Positions 16,447 to 29,198 of a DNA stretch of 64,000 bases are shown piece by piece (position 1 is the first letter of the stretch; each line of letters starts with the position of its first letter). Origin of the DNA: Gemmatimonadota bacterium. Its GTDB lineage: Bacteria > Gemmatimonadota > Gemmatimonadetes > Gemmatimonadales > Gemmatimonadaceae. The position numbers were made by a program, and so were the translations under genes. The notes under the pieces were generated by a model, which was given only the letters and a program-made list of their open reading frames with translations, was not told the origin of the DNA and did not search any database. The DNA lies in the NCBI GenBank assembly GCA_021299375.1, contig JAJTGR010000007.1:57397-121396 (forward strand). The letters run 5' to 3'.

Positions 16447-17464
16447 TTAGCCGACCGCTGCGTTCGCTCTCGTGCTCAGGGCACCGCATCGTTCCACAAG
16501 GGCTTCGAAACGCTCCGCATCCTCGAGAAGGAGCCCGTCCCCGATCATGCGTGCAGAGTCGGCAGCGAGAATCGTGGCGGCGGCACCGGTCGGAACCAGT
16601 TGGAGGTGGCCGTTGACGGCGGCCACGTAATCAATCGGCGAGCCGTCTGCGGCCTTCTCCGCGAAGAACATCGTCTTGTGGCGAGCGACCGCGTTGGCCA
16701 GCACGCGATCGTCACCCGCAGCGGTCGCAAAGCCCGCGTCATCGAGTCGAACGACATCGTGCCAGTGACGCGCGAAACGATCACCGTGCAACCGCTCCTG
16801 CTTGCAAAAGACATGGATGGCGGTGGCCTTCTCCCAGAACGTCCGCTCGGCATGCATGACTCGTGGTCGGGCGGTGGGAAACAGTACGCCGTTCACCAAC
16901 TCTGCCGCATCGCAGGCCACATCGCGCGGACTCGCGGGTTCGCCCGTTGAGCGCGCGCCGAATTCGAGCAGGACGCTCGGCGCCACATAGCCGGTGCCCG
17001 TGGTCGTTGCCGTGTAGTCGATGAAAATCCTGTCCCCATCGATTCGGGCTGCTGCCGGCAACGATTCGGTCGCCAACGCTGTGGCCACGATTGGTTGAAC
17101 GACGTCCGCCACCTACTGCGGCAGGCGTTTGCGTACCGCGCTCGACCAGCGGTTCTCTTCGCTTCGTGTCCTCGGCAGCGCCTCGCCTTCGTCGCCGACG
17201 AGATCGGGCGCGAGCGCCCGGATGTCATAGGTGATGTCCACGTCCTCGGAGAATCGCCGAATGCCCCCCGTACGCCTTCGAGAGCGACGCCCCGCCCTTG
17301 AACACGAGCTGTTCGCCGACCGGTGAGCCGAAAAGTGTCGAGAGCGCCCACACGACCCATACGTCCTTCTCGAGCAGGTGCGCCGGTCGACCCGAACGGT
17401 CGGCTGCGACGCGCAGGACTTCCTGTCGATCTTCGATCGGGAGGTGCAGGAAGGCGTCAGTCAT
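16447..17464 (-). pseudogene. abiEii: AbiEii-type nucleotidyltransferase toxin, broken
   Basis: Remnant of the toxin of a type IV AbiE system. From ATG 17464 the frame gives AHLLEKDVWVVWALSTLF and the nucleotidyltransferase motif FKGGASLSKAYGG, then goes out of frame in a run of six C (17264-17269 on the plus strand). Skipping one base restores IRRFSEDVDITYDIR, containing the paired catalytic aspartates. That frame meets an in-frame TAG at 17113-17115 and then continues to 16447 with the characteristic RTFWEKATAIH block. Two separate lesions make a functional toxin unlikely. The ATG overlaps the antitoxin stop as ATGACTGA. Confidence 0.85.
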
Positions 17465-18049
17465 GCGCGACCTTGCCCACACTGCGTGCAAGCCAGGTCG
17501 GGAGCTGCGGCGCTACCGCGAACAGTTCGCCAAAGACGGTGGGCGGCAGCGTGCGCTTCAGTGTATCAAGCGCTTTCTCGACCTTCTCCGGTCCAAGCCA
17601 CGCGAGCGCGTGTACCGCTTGGCGCGCCAGCCCATGCGGTATGGCGAGTTGCCAGCGTGGCGCATGCCGAAGCTCGACGGACTGCTCTCCCAGTACAAGC
17701 GTTCGGGTGCGCCCCGACGTCAGAGAGACCGACCGGATCGGCACCTGCGTTGTCAGTCCGAGGCTGTTGGCGGCGGCCGCACCGCTCGACACGATCACCT
17801 CACCGCGTTGGGCCGCGAGCGCCTCGACCGCCTGTTCCACCGACGGGGCTCTGACCCCGAATCGACCGGCAACCGGCCGGAGGTAGACGCCACGCCCAGC
17901 TCGGATGAGCTGCCCCGTCGGACCAGGCGTAACAACGCCTGCTCCACTGCGGCACGACTGCCAAGGTGGAGCAAGCTCTTTGCCGCCACAGGCGTGCCTT
18001 CGGGCAACCGTGCGGCGAGTTCGAGGATCTGTTCGGTCACATTGGGCAT
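17457..18049 (-). pseudogene. abiEi: AbiEi-type antitoxin/transcription repressor, frameshifted
   Basis: The partner of the AbiEii remnant. From ATG 18049 the N-terminus (TEQILELAARLPEGTPVAAKSLL, EQALLRLVRRG) is a winged-helix DNA-binding domain. After RRG the frame is wrong; adding one base in the run of four C at 17913-17916 gives QLIRAGRGVYLRPVAGRFGV. That joins the C-terminal part SVEQAVEALAAQRGEVIVSSGAAAANSLGL...RTLPPTVF, ending at 17457. In AbiE systems this protein neutralises the toxin and represses its own promoter. The lesion separates DNA-binding and antitoxin domains; the first part could still be made as a short protein. Confidence 0.82.
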
Positions 18050-18058
18050 GGGGGGGGA

Positions 18059-18090
18059 CCTGTCAGAAAAAGAGCCGACTTTCTGACAGG
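18059..18090 (-). promoter_or_regulatory. Palindromic operator upstream of abiEi
   Basis: CCTGTCAGAAA and TTTCTGACAGG form a perfect 11-bp inverted repeat separated by 10 bp, centred about 25 bp upstream of the abiEi start codon at 18049. Half-site centres are 21 bp apart, two helical turns. AbiEi proteins repress their own promoters through inverted repeats, so this is the expected autoregulatory site. The AT-rich stretch on the minus strand (TTGATC, then CTTTTT 17 bp later) may be the promoter it covers. No Shine-Dalgarno sequence is visible before the ATG. Confidence 0.72.
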
Positions 18091-18169
18091 ATCAATATGG
18101 GCCAGCCCCACGATCGGTTGGGCCTCTTCACTCGGCGCCATGCGGCGTGATCCCCTCCCGTCGCGAGGT

Positions 18170-18205
18170 GTGCGCGCGGGGGCCGCCGATAGGCGCGCGC
18201 GGCAC
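18170..18205 (-). terminator. Candidate terminator after the metX-hom fusion gene
   Basis: GTGC-GCGCG pairs with CGCGC-GCAC with one bulged G, forming a 9-bp GC stem starting 7 nt after the fusion gene's stop at 18212. There is no T tract, so support is position and stem strength only. The interval 18091-18169 holds nothing else I recognise. Confidence 0.35.
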
Positions 18206-18211
18206 CCGCCG

Positions 18212-21983
<3,772 letters not shown>

Positions 21984-22125
21984 GACCACGACTTAGACGG
22001 ATGGTCAGCGCCGCAGGCGCTGAGTACGCGGCCCGTCAAATCGGGAAAATCGCCGCGCACAGCCAAGTATCGGCCGGACCGGGCGGATTATCAAGTAGGG
22101 CTTTCCCTGAACCTGCCGGTGTACG

Positions 22126-23367
22126 TCAGGCCGCTGCTTCGCTGGAGAGGACCCGGTACGTGTCGCGCGCGATGAGCAGCTCTTCGTCGGTGGGCACCAC
22201 CCACGCCTCCAGCCGCGAGCCCTCGGCCGAAAATCGGCCTTCGCGGCCACCCACGAGCGCCGCGTTGGCGGTGGCGTCCACGGTGAGGCCGGCCCACTCG
22301 AGATCTTCGCATACACGCCCGCGGATCTCTGCCGAGTTCTCGCCCACCCCGCCGGCGAACACGATCGCGTCGGCTCCGCCCAGCGCCGCCAGATAGGCCC
22401 CGACGTACTTCCGCACGCGGTAGCAGAACATGGTGATCGCCAACCGGGCCCGGCGGTCCTGAAGCTCGTTCGCTTCGGCCAGCAGGTCCCGCATGTCATT
22501 GGTGAGCCCGGAAACGCCCAGCAGCCCCGACTGGTTGTTGAGCAGCGCTTCCACCTGCGGCAACGAGAGCCCTTCCTTCGCCGCGATGTAGTCGAGCAGG
22601 GCGGCGTCGATGTCGCCCGAGCGCGTGCCCATCACCAGCCCTTCCAGCGGCGTGAAGCCCATGCTGGTGTCGATCGACTCGCCACCGCGAATGGCGCAGG
22701 CCGAGCAGCCGTTGCCGAGATGTAGCGTGACGATGCGTACGTCGCGCTTGCTGCGACCGGTGAGTTTGCGGAAGCGGTAGGCGATGGAGCGGTGCGACGT
22801 GCCGTGAAAACCGTACCGCCGAATCCGGTGCCGCCGGTACAACGGATACGGAATGGCGTAAAGGTACGCGTGCTCGGGGAGCGTCTGATGAAACGCCGTA
22901 TCGAAGACGGCCACTTGCGGTACGCCGCTGCCGAGAGCCGCGCGCGCCGCTTCGATGCCCCGCAGGTTGTGCGGATTGTGCAGCGGCGCCAGCTCCACGT
23001 TGTCTTCGATGCGGCGCAGCACGGTGTCGTCGATCCGCACGCTGGCGCGAAACGCCTCACCGCCATGCACCACCCGGTGGCCTACCGCGTGCAGATCCGC
23101 CCGGGTGGTCAGCCGGGTGCCGCTCTCCGGCGACGTGATGAAACCCACGAGCCAGTCCACGGCCGCCCGCATTTCGCGCAATTGCGCCGTCCGTGTGCGT
23201 GTGCTGCCGTCGCCGTTGCGCACCGTGATCACCGCCTCGCCCCCGATGCGCTCGATCTGCCCGCGCAGGAGCTTCTCGTCGCGGTCGTCGGCAATGCGCG
23301 CCGCGTCGGTGACGACCACCTGGAACTTGAGGGTCGCCGAGCCGACGTTGAGGACGAGTACGTTCAC
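22126..23367 (-). CDS. ackA: Acetate kinase
   Basis: Interconverts acetyl phosphate + ADP with acetate + ATP. 413 residues, close to the usual ~400. Signature regions: [16 protein letters not shown] at the N-terminus, [97 protein letters not shown] and FAGGVGENS. No phosphotransacetylase gene is beside it. It is followed by the met leader and preceded, 4 nt upstream, by the small membrane-protein gene. Confidence 0.96.
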   Translation of the reverse strand: MNVLVLNVGSATLKFQVVVTDAARIADDRDEKLLRGQIERIGGEAVITVRNGDGSTRTRTAQLREMRAAVDWLVGFITSPESGTRLTTRADLHAVGHRVVHGGEAFRASVRIDDTVLRRIEDNVELAPLHNPHNLRGIEAARAALGSGVPQVAVFDTAFHQTLPEHAYLYAIPYPLYRRHRIRRYGFHGTSHRSIAYRFRKLTGRSKRDVRIVTLHLGNGCSACAIRGGESIDTSMGFTPLEGLVMGTRSGDIDAALLDYIAAKEGLSLPQVEALLNNQSGLLGVSGLTNDMRDLLAEANELQDRRARLAITMFCYRVRKYVGAYLAALGGADAIVFAGGVGENSAEIRGRVCEDLEWAGLTVDATANAALVGGREGRFSAEGSRLEAWVVPTDEELLIARDTYRVLSSEAAA

Positions 23368-23371
23368 GGAA

Positions 23372-23749
23372 TCAGAACGGCTTGTAGAGCGCCATGTACA
23401 CGGCCACGCCGGCCAGGAGCGGCAGCAGGAAGATGAACGGCTTCGCCAGCGCCGGCTTGCGGTACGGCATGAGCACGATCGCGCTCAGGATCACCCACAC
23501 GATGATCTTGACCCACAACCAGCCGGGAAAGTTGGCGCCGTGCTGGAAGCCGATGCGTGCCAGCATCCCGAAGCCGCCCACAAGAATGAGCAGGGCGCCG
23601 AGGCCGTGCATCGAGCCCATCAGCCCGCGCGTGCTGCTGGACGCCTTGGTTCCGCCGTTCGCCGCGTGCGTCGCCACGCCGCCGATGGCGACGAAGAGCA
23701 TGGCGATGCCGATGATGTGCAGAATTTCGTAGAAATCGCGAGGAAACAT
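23372..23749 (-). CDS. Small four-helix membrane protein of unknown function
   Basis: 125 residues from ATG 23749; AGG lies just upstream and the longer frame beyond this runs inside purK. Four hydrophobic segments at about 8-27, 45-65, 76-95 and 103-121 ([75 protein letters not shown]). It contains a His near the first helix (ILHIIG, THAA) but no motif I can name. It lies 19 nt after purK and 4 nt before ackA, so it belongs to the same transcript. A haem- or quinone-related role is possible but not shown. Confidence 0.85.
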   Translation of the reverse strand: MFPRDFYEILHIIGIAMLFVAIGGVATHAANGGTKASSSTRGLMGSMHGLGALLILVGGFGMLARIGFQHGANFPGWLWVKIIVWVILSAIVLMPYRKPALAKPFIFLLPLLAGVAVYMALYKPF

Positions 23750-23768
23750 GAGTCTGGGGTGTGGGCGG

Positions 23769-24983
23769 TCAGGACGTGATGCGAGCCAGTACCGGCTCGT
23801 GCACATCGAAGCTGGCAATGGTGCCGGGCGACAGCCGGCGGTAGCTCTCGAGCACGCGGCCGAGCGCATCCTGCGCATCGGCACCGATGGCTGAGAGGTG
23901 GCCCATCTTGCGACCGGCGCGGGCACCGGCCTTGCCGTACAGGTGCAGGCGCGTCCCCGGCACCGCGAGCGCGTGGAGTACGTCGGGCGGGTTGTCCTGC
24001 AGCCACACGTCGCCGAGCAGGTTGACGATGGCCGACGGCGCGAACACGCCCGGATCACCGAGCGGCAGATCGCAGATGGCGCGCACGAGCTGTTCGAACT
24101 GACTGGTGCCCAGTCCGCGCTCGCTGTGGTGGTAGGTGTTGTGCGGGCGCGGCGCGAGTTCGTTCACCAGCAGGTCGCCGTCCGTGGTCACGAAGCACTC
24201 CACGGCCAGCAGCCCCACGATGTCCAGACGTTCGGCGACCGCGCGCGCCAGCTGCTGCGCGCGCGCCGACATGGTGTCGGAAATCACCGCCGGAATCACG
24301 GCCCACGTGAGGATGCCGCTGGTGTGGTGATTGCGCGACGGTGGATACACCGCCACCGCGCCGCTGGGCGAGCGGGCCACCAGCACCGACAGCTCGAAAT
24401 GGATGTCGACCCGCTGTTCCACCAGACACGGACGGCTGCCGAGCGCGCTCCATGCCTCGGCGCCTTGCTCAGGCTCCGAGAGGCGGACCTGCCCGCGACC
24501 GTCGTACCCGCCGTGCGTGGACTTGGCGATGCAGGGGCCGTGTGTGCGCACGATGTCCGCAATGTCGTCGGCGCTCTGCGCCGCGACGAAGGCTCCGAGC
24601 GGAAACCCCTGGCGCTCGAGCCACTGCTTCTGGCGGATGCGATCCTGAATGATGTACACCGCGTCACGCCCCGGACGCAGTGGTGCGCGCGCCGCCACGG
24701 CGTCGAGCACGTCGGGGTGGATTTGCTCGATCTCGAGCGTCACTACATCGCACTGCGATGCGAGGTCCACGGCGGCGGCGACGTCGTCGAACTTTGCGGT
24801 GATGGTGCGCGAGGCGACCGGGCGCGAGGCGCACGCCGCCTCGGGGTCGAGCACCTGAATGTCGTATCCCATCGACCGTGCGGCGTAGGCGGTCATGCGG
24901 CCAAGCTGGCCGCCGCCGAGAACGCCGATGGTGGCGCCGGCCAGAATGGGCGACGGCGCGGCGGTGCTGGGGGTGACCGTCAC
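23769..24983 (-). CDS. purK: N5-carboxyaminoimidazole ribonucleotide synthase
   Basis: ATP-grasp enzyme of de novo purine synthesis: AIR + bicarbonate + ATP to N5-CAIR. 404 residues from GTG 24983. Blocks: IGVLGGGQLGRM, TLEIEQIHPDVL, QDRIRQKQWLERQGFPLG, KSTHGGYDGRGQ, the EQRVDIHFELSVLVAR strand, PSRNHHTSGIL, ECFVTTDGDLLVNELAPRPHNTYHHSE and GTSQFEQLVRAICDLPLG. The GTG overlaps the purE stop as GTGA, the normal order for purEK operons. Confidence 0.96.
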   Translation of the reverse strand: MTVTPSTAAPSPILAGATIGVLGGGQLGRMTAYAARSMGYDIQVLDPEAACASRPVASRTITAKFDDVAAAVDLASQCDVVTLEIEQIHPDVLDAVAARAPLRPGRDAVYIIQDRIRQKQWLERQGFPLGAFVAAQSADDIADIVRTHGPCIAKSTHGGYDGRGQVRLSEPEQGAEAWSALGSRPCLVEQRVDIHFELSVLVARSPSGAVAVYPPSRNHHTSGILTWAVIPAVISDTMSARAQQLARAVAERLDIVGLLAVECFVTTDGDLLVNELAPRPHNTYHHSERGLGTSQFEQLVRAICDLPLGDPGVFAPSAIVNLLGDVWLQDNPPDVLHALAVPGTRLHLYGKAGARAGRKMGHLSAIGADAQDALGRVLESYRRLSPGTIASFDVHEPVLARITS

Positions 24984-25519
24984 GGAGCGATGGCGTTGGG
25001 GGCGTTGAGCGGCCGGGCCAGCGCCTCGGCGGCCTTGGCCTGCCGGCGCGCGGCGAGGCGGTCGCGCAGGCCGGCGTCGTGTGCCGCCAGCAGCTGGGCG
25101 GCAAAGAGTCCGGCGTTGGCCGCGCCCGGCTTGCCGATCGCAAAGGTGGCCACCGGCACCCCGGCGGGCATCTGTACAATGCTGAGCAGCGCGTCCATGC
25201 CGTTGAGCGGTGTGGCCACGACCGGCACACCGAGCACCGGCACCAGCGTCTTGGCGGCGAGCATGCCCGGCAGGTGCGCCGCGCCACCGGCACCGGCGAT
25301 GATGGCGCGCAGTCCGCGCGGTGCCGCCGATTCCGCGTACTCGAAGAGCCAGTCGGGCGTCCGGTGCGCCGAGACCACGCGCGCTTCGTACGGAATGCCC
25401 AGTTCGGCCAGTACCTCGCAGGCAGGCGCCAACGTCTCGAAATCGCTGGCACTGCCCATGACCACGCCCACCAGGGGCGTGGCGCCGGCAGCGGCGGGGC
25501 TGTCGGGTGCTGCGGTCAC
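24980..25519 (-). CDS. purE: N5-CAIR mutase
   Basis: Class I PurE moves the carboxylate of N5-CAIR to C4, giving CAIR. 179 residues. Motifs: VVMGSASDFETL at the N-terminus, VVSAHRTPDWLFEYAESA, IAGAGGAAHLPGMLAAKTLVPVLGVPV and the LNGMDALLSIVQMPAGVPVATFAIG block. An N-terminal Pro/Ala extension of ~14 residues and a C-terminal tail of ~20 are unremarkable. It overlaps purK by 4 nt; the serine-hydrolase gene ends 82 nt upstream. Confidence 0.96.
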   Translation of the reverse strand: MTAAPDSPAAAGATPLVGVVMGSASDFETLAPACEVLAELGIPYEARVVSAHRTPDWLFEYAESAAPRGLRAIIAGAGGAAHLPGMLAAKTLVPVLGVPVVATPLNGMDALLSIVQMPAGVPVATFAIGKPGAANAGLFAAQLLAAHDAGLRDRLAARRQAKAAEALARPLNAPNAIAP

Positions 25520-25601
25520 GGTGACTCCGGGAGAGAGGAATACGGCGGGCGAAAGTTACCCGCCGCGCTCAACCGGAACCACGGGACCGCGCCCGGAAAT
25601 G

Positions 25602-26672
25602 CTAGGGCGTGCCGCCGAGCACCGTTCCGAGAAACGCCACGTCGTCGAACCGGCGTCCCCGTTGAATCGGTCCCATGCGGACGACGACCAGCTCGCGGGA
25701 GGGAATGACGTACAGGCGCTGGCTGCCCATACCGGCCGCCATGACGAGGTCGGCGGGCATCCACGCCGGGAGGGTTCCGGCCGCGCCGCGCCGCGGGGCC
25801 CCAGGACGTGTTCCTCGCGCGCCAGTACGCGCCCGGCGGTCGCGCAAGCCGCCACCCCGACGCCCCTCGTCCTGCACGAATTCCTCACCCTGCTGCTTCA
25901 GCAGCGTCGCCCCGGCGAGCCACCACGACAGGCCGTAGGCGGGATTGCGGCTGGCGGGGCGAAAGAGCTCGGGAATCTGGGGCTCGGGCAGCAGCCGCTT
26001 CCCCTGGTGCACACCGCCCTGCCGAACAAACTCGCCGAACGTGGCCCAGTCGCGGGCCGTCATGGCTGCACCACCCGCCAGTTGCGGCTTGCCGTCGCCG
26101 CCGCAGGTGAGGCGCCACTCCACCGTGATGCCCAGCGGTTTCAGGAGGCGATCCTCGAGGTAGTCGGCGAATGATCGGCGCTGCACCCGCTCCATCACCG
26201 CCCCCATGGTGATGAACGGAAACGGGCCATACCGGAACTGCGTCCCGGGGTCGGCGATGGCCGGCGCCTGCACGGCATCGTTCCACGTGGCGCTCGGCCC
26301 GCCGCAGCCGGTCGCGGGATTCCCGGCTTCCACGCCGCTTTCGAGAGACAGTAGTTGGCGTACCGTGACGGCGGCCTTGCGCGGGTCGGCGTTCCAGTCG
26401 GGTAGGTACGCCGCGACAGGCTGGTCAAGGCGAACGAGGCCATCGGCCACGGCGGCCAGGGTGGCCACCCCCACGAAACTCTTGCTGCCGCTGGCCAGCA
26501 GCTGCCGACGCCCCGCGTTGCCGCCGGCGCGGTACACCTCATGGATGACGCGACCGCGATGCATCACGACGAGTGCCTGTCCGTCGGTCTGGCCGAAGTA
26601 GTCCGTGGCGCGGGCGAGGGCCGCGGAGTCGGGTTGGGCCGCGAGCAGCGCGGCGAGGGCGAGGATCAGCAT
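25602..26672 (-). CDS. Serine hydrolase of the beta-lactamase/DD-peptidase (class C-like) family
   Basis: A 356-residue, probably exported protein (short hydrophobic N-terminus ILALAALLAAQ). The SxxK motif is LLASGSKSFVG, near residue 60, with S and K in place. The Y-x-N motif region reads FRYGPFPFITMG, so Asn is replaced by Pro. Other family blocks are LDQPVAAYLPDW, VTVRQLLSLESGV and LLKPLGI. The segment near residues 270-300 is Arg/Gly-rich (GRRGGGLRDRRARTG) and looks like an insertion. Real substrate is unknown; these proteins are often esterases or D-aminopeptidases, so antibiotic resistance should not be assumed. Confidence 0.85.
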   Translation of the reverse strand: MLILALAALLAAQPDSAALARATDYFGQTDGQALVVMHRGRVIHEVYRAGGNAGRRQLLASGSKSFVGVATLAAVADGLVRLDQPVAAYLPDWNADPRKAAVTVRQLLSLESGVEAGNPATGCGGPSATWNDAVQAPAIADPGTQFRYGPFPFITMGAVMERVQRRSFADYLEDRLLKPLGITVEWRLTCGGDGKPQLAGGAAMTARDWATFGEFVRQGGVHQGKRLLPEPQIPELFRPASRNPAYGLSWWLAGATLLKQQGEEFVQDEGRRGGGLRDRRARTGARGTRPGAPRRGAAGTLPAWMPADLVMAAGMGSQRLYVIPSRELVVVRMGPIQRGRRFDDVAFLGTVLGGTP

Positions 26673-26724
26673 ATCCGTACGACGCGCGCGCGCGGGCCGC
26701 CGTTAAGCGGCGCCACGCCCACCG

Positions 26725-27732
26725 CTACTGGCCCGGTGGCCCCACCACGGGGCGGGTGCTGCCGCTCCACTCCTGAAACGACCCGTCGTACATGCGGGCA
26801 TCCAGCCCCAGCATGGTCGCCACGAACCACAGCAGCGTCGCCTGCTGGCCAATGTGGCAATAGGTGATGACCGGCTTGCCCGGGTCCACGCCCGCGGCAT
26901 CGAACAGCGTCTTGAGTTCACTGAGCGGCTTGAGGTAGCCGTTGCTGCTCACGCTGGAGAGCGGCACGTTGACGGCGGTGGGGATGTGCCCCGGCCGAGG
27001 GTAGCCGCCACCGTCGCCGTTGTAGAAGCGGGCCAGCCGGGCGTCGATGATCGTGGCGTCGGGGGTGCCCGTGCCCGCGGCCGGGCCCGAGGTCGGCCCG
27101 CCGTTCCGCTCGCGCAACGCGATGCGCTCCACCTGCTCGATGGTGGCGATCAGCTCGGGGCGCAGCTTCGGCGTGAAGCGCACGGCCGGGGCGGCCGCAG
27201 GCGCGGCGGTGGTCACGGCGCGCTGCTCGCGCTTCCACGCCTGGAAGCTGCCATCCAGCAACGACACGCGATCGATGGCCCCAAGATACGCCAGCGTGAT
27301 GAACACCCGCGTGGCCGACTGCAGGGCGCCATCGTGCGGAATGACCACCACGCGCGAACGGTCGGAGATGCCGTTGCGCACCGCCCACGCCGTGAGCTGG
27401 TCCACCCCCGCCATCTGCAGCGACAGGCCGCCGGGCTGCGCCGGCAGGGCGATCTCTTCCAGCGACACGAGACGGCTGCCCGCGACGTGGCCGCTGTCGT
27501 ACTGCGCCTTGTTGCCCACGTGCAGCAGCACCAGGTCCCCATCGCTGGCATGCTCGGCCAGCCACGACGTGGAGACGAGCATCGGTGCGGCGTTTGCCGC
27601 ACGACTGTTGGCCGGTGCGGGCGGCGTCACCGGCGCCTGGCGGCAGGCGCCCGACAGCAGCAGGGCACCAACGACGAGGGTACACGAGCGCGAAGGCATG
27701 GTCATGGCACGGAATCGGAAGGAAGGCATCAC
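26725..27732 (-). CDS. Exported two-domain rhodanese-like sulfurtransferase
   Basis: 335 residues with a lipoprotein-like signal (LVVGALLLSGACRQ). The start is uncertain: GTG 27732, ATG 27729 (TGATG overlap with the upstream stop), 27705 and 27699 are all possible. The first rhodanese domain (LVSTSWLAEHASDGDLVLLHVG...DGSFQAWK) has no cysteine at its active loop (VVVIPHDGALQSATR). The second (TIIDARLARFYNGDGGGYPRPGHIPTAVN) has the catalytic Cys in ITYCHIGQQAT and ends YDGSFQEWS. This is the normal thiosulfate sulfurtransferase layout with only the second domain active. It follows the M16 pair. Confidence 0.9.
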   Translation of the reverse strand: MMPSFRFRAMTMPSRSCTLVVGALLLSGACRQAPVTPPAPANSRAANAAPMLVSTSWLAEHASDGDLVLLHVGNKAQYDSGHVAGSRLVSLEEIALPAQPGGLSLQMAGVDQLTAWAVRNGISDRSRVVVIPHDGALQSATRVFITLAYLGAIDRVSLLDGSFQAWKREQRAVTTAAPAAAPAVRFTPKLRPELIATIEQVERIALRERNGGPTSGPAAGTGTPDATIIDARLARFYNGDGGGYPRPGHIPTAVNVPLSSVSSNGYLKPLSELKTLFDAAGVDPGKPVITYCHIGQQATLLWFVATMLGLDARMYDGSFQEWSGSTRPVVGPPGQ

Positions 27733-29198
27733 GGCACGATCACCGGACGGCCACGCGCATCGCGCACATCCACCGGTGCGATGCGCGTGGCCTTGAGGGC
27801 GGGCTCGATGCTGGCGCGGTCACCGGCGATCACGATGGTGAGGCGCGCCGGGTCGAGATACTGGGTCGCCACACGCTGCACGTCGGCGGCTGTGACCTTG
27901 TCGATGCCGGCAACAAAGGCGCCGAGCGTGGACAGCGGCAGCCCGTACGGCACCAGACCGGCCACCTGGGCGGCAATGTCGCCCGTGCTTTCGAAGCCGT
28001 CGGCGTAGCCGAGACGCAGATACCGCTTGACCTTGGCCAATTCGGCCGCCGGGAGCGGCTGCCGGATGTTGCGCAGCTCCTTCATGAATTCGATCAGCGC
28101 CGAGTCGGTCTTGGCTGACACCACTTCGGCGCGGGCAGTGAACGGCCCGCGCTCGCGGCGCATCGAGAACGACGAACCGGCGCCGTAGGTGTAGCCCTTC
28201 ACTTCGCGCAGCGTGTTGTTGAGGCGCGAGGTGAACGAACCGCCGAGCGCCGTGTTCATGACCATGAGCGGGTAGTAGTCGGCGGTGCTGCGCGACACCC
28301 CGATGCCGCCGATGCGGAAGCTCGACTGCGCCGCCTTGGGCTTGTCTACGATGTGGATGGCGGTGGGGCGGGCTGCCGCGCGATTGGACGCATACGCGGG
28401 GGCCGGCGGGAGCGTCGCTCGGGCCCACCCGCCAAAGGCGCGTGCGGCCAGCGCCTCGGCTTCGGCCAGCGAGAGATCGCCCACCAGCACGAGCGTGGCG
28501 TTGTTGGGGCGATACCAGGTGGACCAGAACTGCCGGGTGTCGTCCAGCGAGAGGGATTCGACCGACTCCTTCACGCCGCTGGTGCTCCGGCCATACGGAT
28601 GGTCCTCACCGTACACCAGCGCTGCGTAGGCACGGTCGGCCATGGCGGGCCCGCGATCCTGCTCCTGCAGCAGCCCGGTCAGGCGCTCGTTCTTGAGGCG
28701 CGTGAACTCCTTCTCGGGGAAGCTGGGGCGCAGCACCACATCGGCCATGAGCGCCATCGCGCTGTCGAGCGTGGCGCGCGTGGTGTGCAGCGACACCGTG
28801 CTCTGCTCGAGTCCCGCGAAGGTGCCGAGGCGAATAGCCAGAAACCCGACTTCCTCAGCCAGCGCGAGCGCATCGCGAGTCCCCGTGCCCTCGTCGAGCA
28901 GGTTGGCGGTGAGCGTGGCCAGCCCCGCCTTGCCGGCCGGGTCGGCCTCGCTGCCGGTGCGGATGACGAGCTGGGCATCCACCACGGGCAATTCATGCTG
29001 CTCCACGATGACCAAGCGCAGGCCGTTGGGCAGGGTGCGTTCCACCATGGCGGGGAGCGCCAGCGCCTTGGGGGCCGCCAGCGCGGGCGGGGTGGCGCTG
29101 GCGGCCTGCGGGGCGCCCTGCGCCGCGGCCACCGAGGGCAGCGCGAACGTGGCCGCCGTGCTCACGGCGCAGAACGTCAGGACATGCTTCGACATCAC
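27729..29198 (-). CDS. M16-family peptidase homologue without the zinc site
   Basis: 489 residues with a signal peptide (ending SVAAAQG). The M16 fold is clear: LPNGLRLVIVEQHELPVVDAQLVIRTGSEADPAG, then WSTWYRPNNATLVLVGDLS and the second-half block FTSRLNNTLREVKGYTYGAGS. Where active members carry HxxEH, this one has GLATLTANLLDEG, so it should not cut peptides itself. It overlaps the neighbouring active M16 gene by ATGA. Paired active/inactive M16 subunits are known from mitochondrial processing peptidase and several bacteria, so a heterodimer is the simplest inference. Confidence 0.92.
   Translation of the reverse strand: MMSKHVLTFCAVSTAATFALPSVAAAQGAPQAASATPPALAAPKALALPAMVERTLPNGLRLVIVEQHELPVVDAQLVIRTGSEADPAGKAGLATLTANLLDEGTGTRDALALAEEVGFLAIRLGTFAGLEQSTVSLHTTRATLDSAMALMADVVLRPSFPEKEFTRLKNERLTGLLQEQDRGPAMADRAYAALVYGEDHPYGRSTSGVKESVESLSLDDTRQFWSTWYRPNNATLVLVGDLSLAEAEALAARAFGGWARATLPPAPAYASNRAAARPTAIHIVDKPKAAQSSFRIGGIGVSRSTADYYPLMVMNTALGGSFTSRLNNTLREVKGYTYGAGSSFSMRRERGPFTARAEVVSAKTDSALIEFMKELRNIRQPLPAAELAKVKRYLRLGYADGFESTGDIAAQVAGLVPYGLPLSTLGAFVAGIDKVTAADVQRVATQYLDPARLTIVIAGDRASIEPALKATRIAPVDVRDARGRPVIVP

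Noticed and set aside
17298..18086. 262-codon plus-strand frame over the AbiE region
   Set aside because: The minus strand carries clear AbiEi/AbiEii blocks once frameshifts are allowed; the plus frame has none.
23898..26174. 758-codon plus-strand frame opposite purK, purE and the serine hydrolase
   Set aside because: It spans three real minus-strand genes and has random-looking composition.
25602..26672. Antibiotic beta-lactamase
   Set aside because: The YxN motif is changed and the family includes many esterases and peptidases; calling it a resistance gene is not supported.
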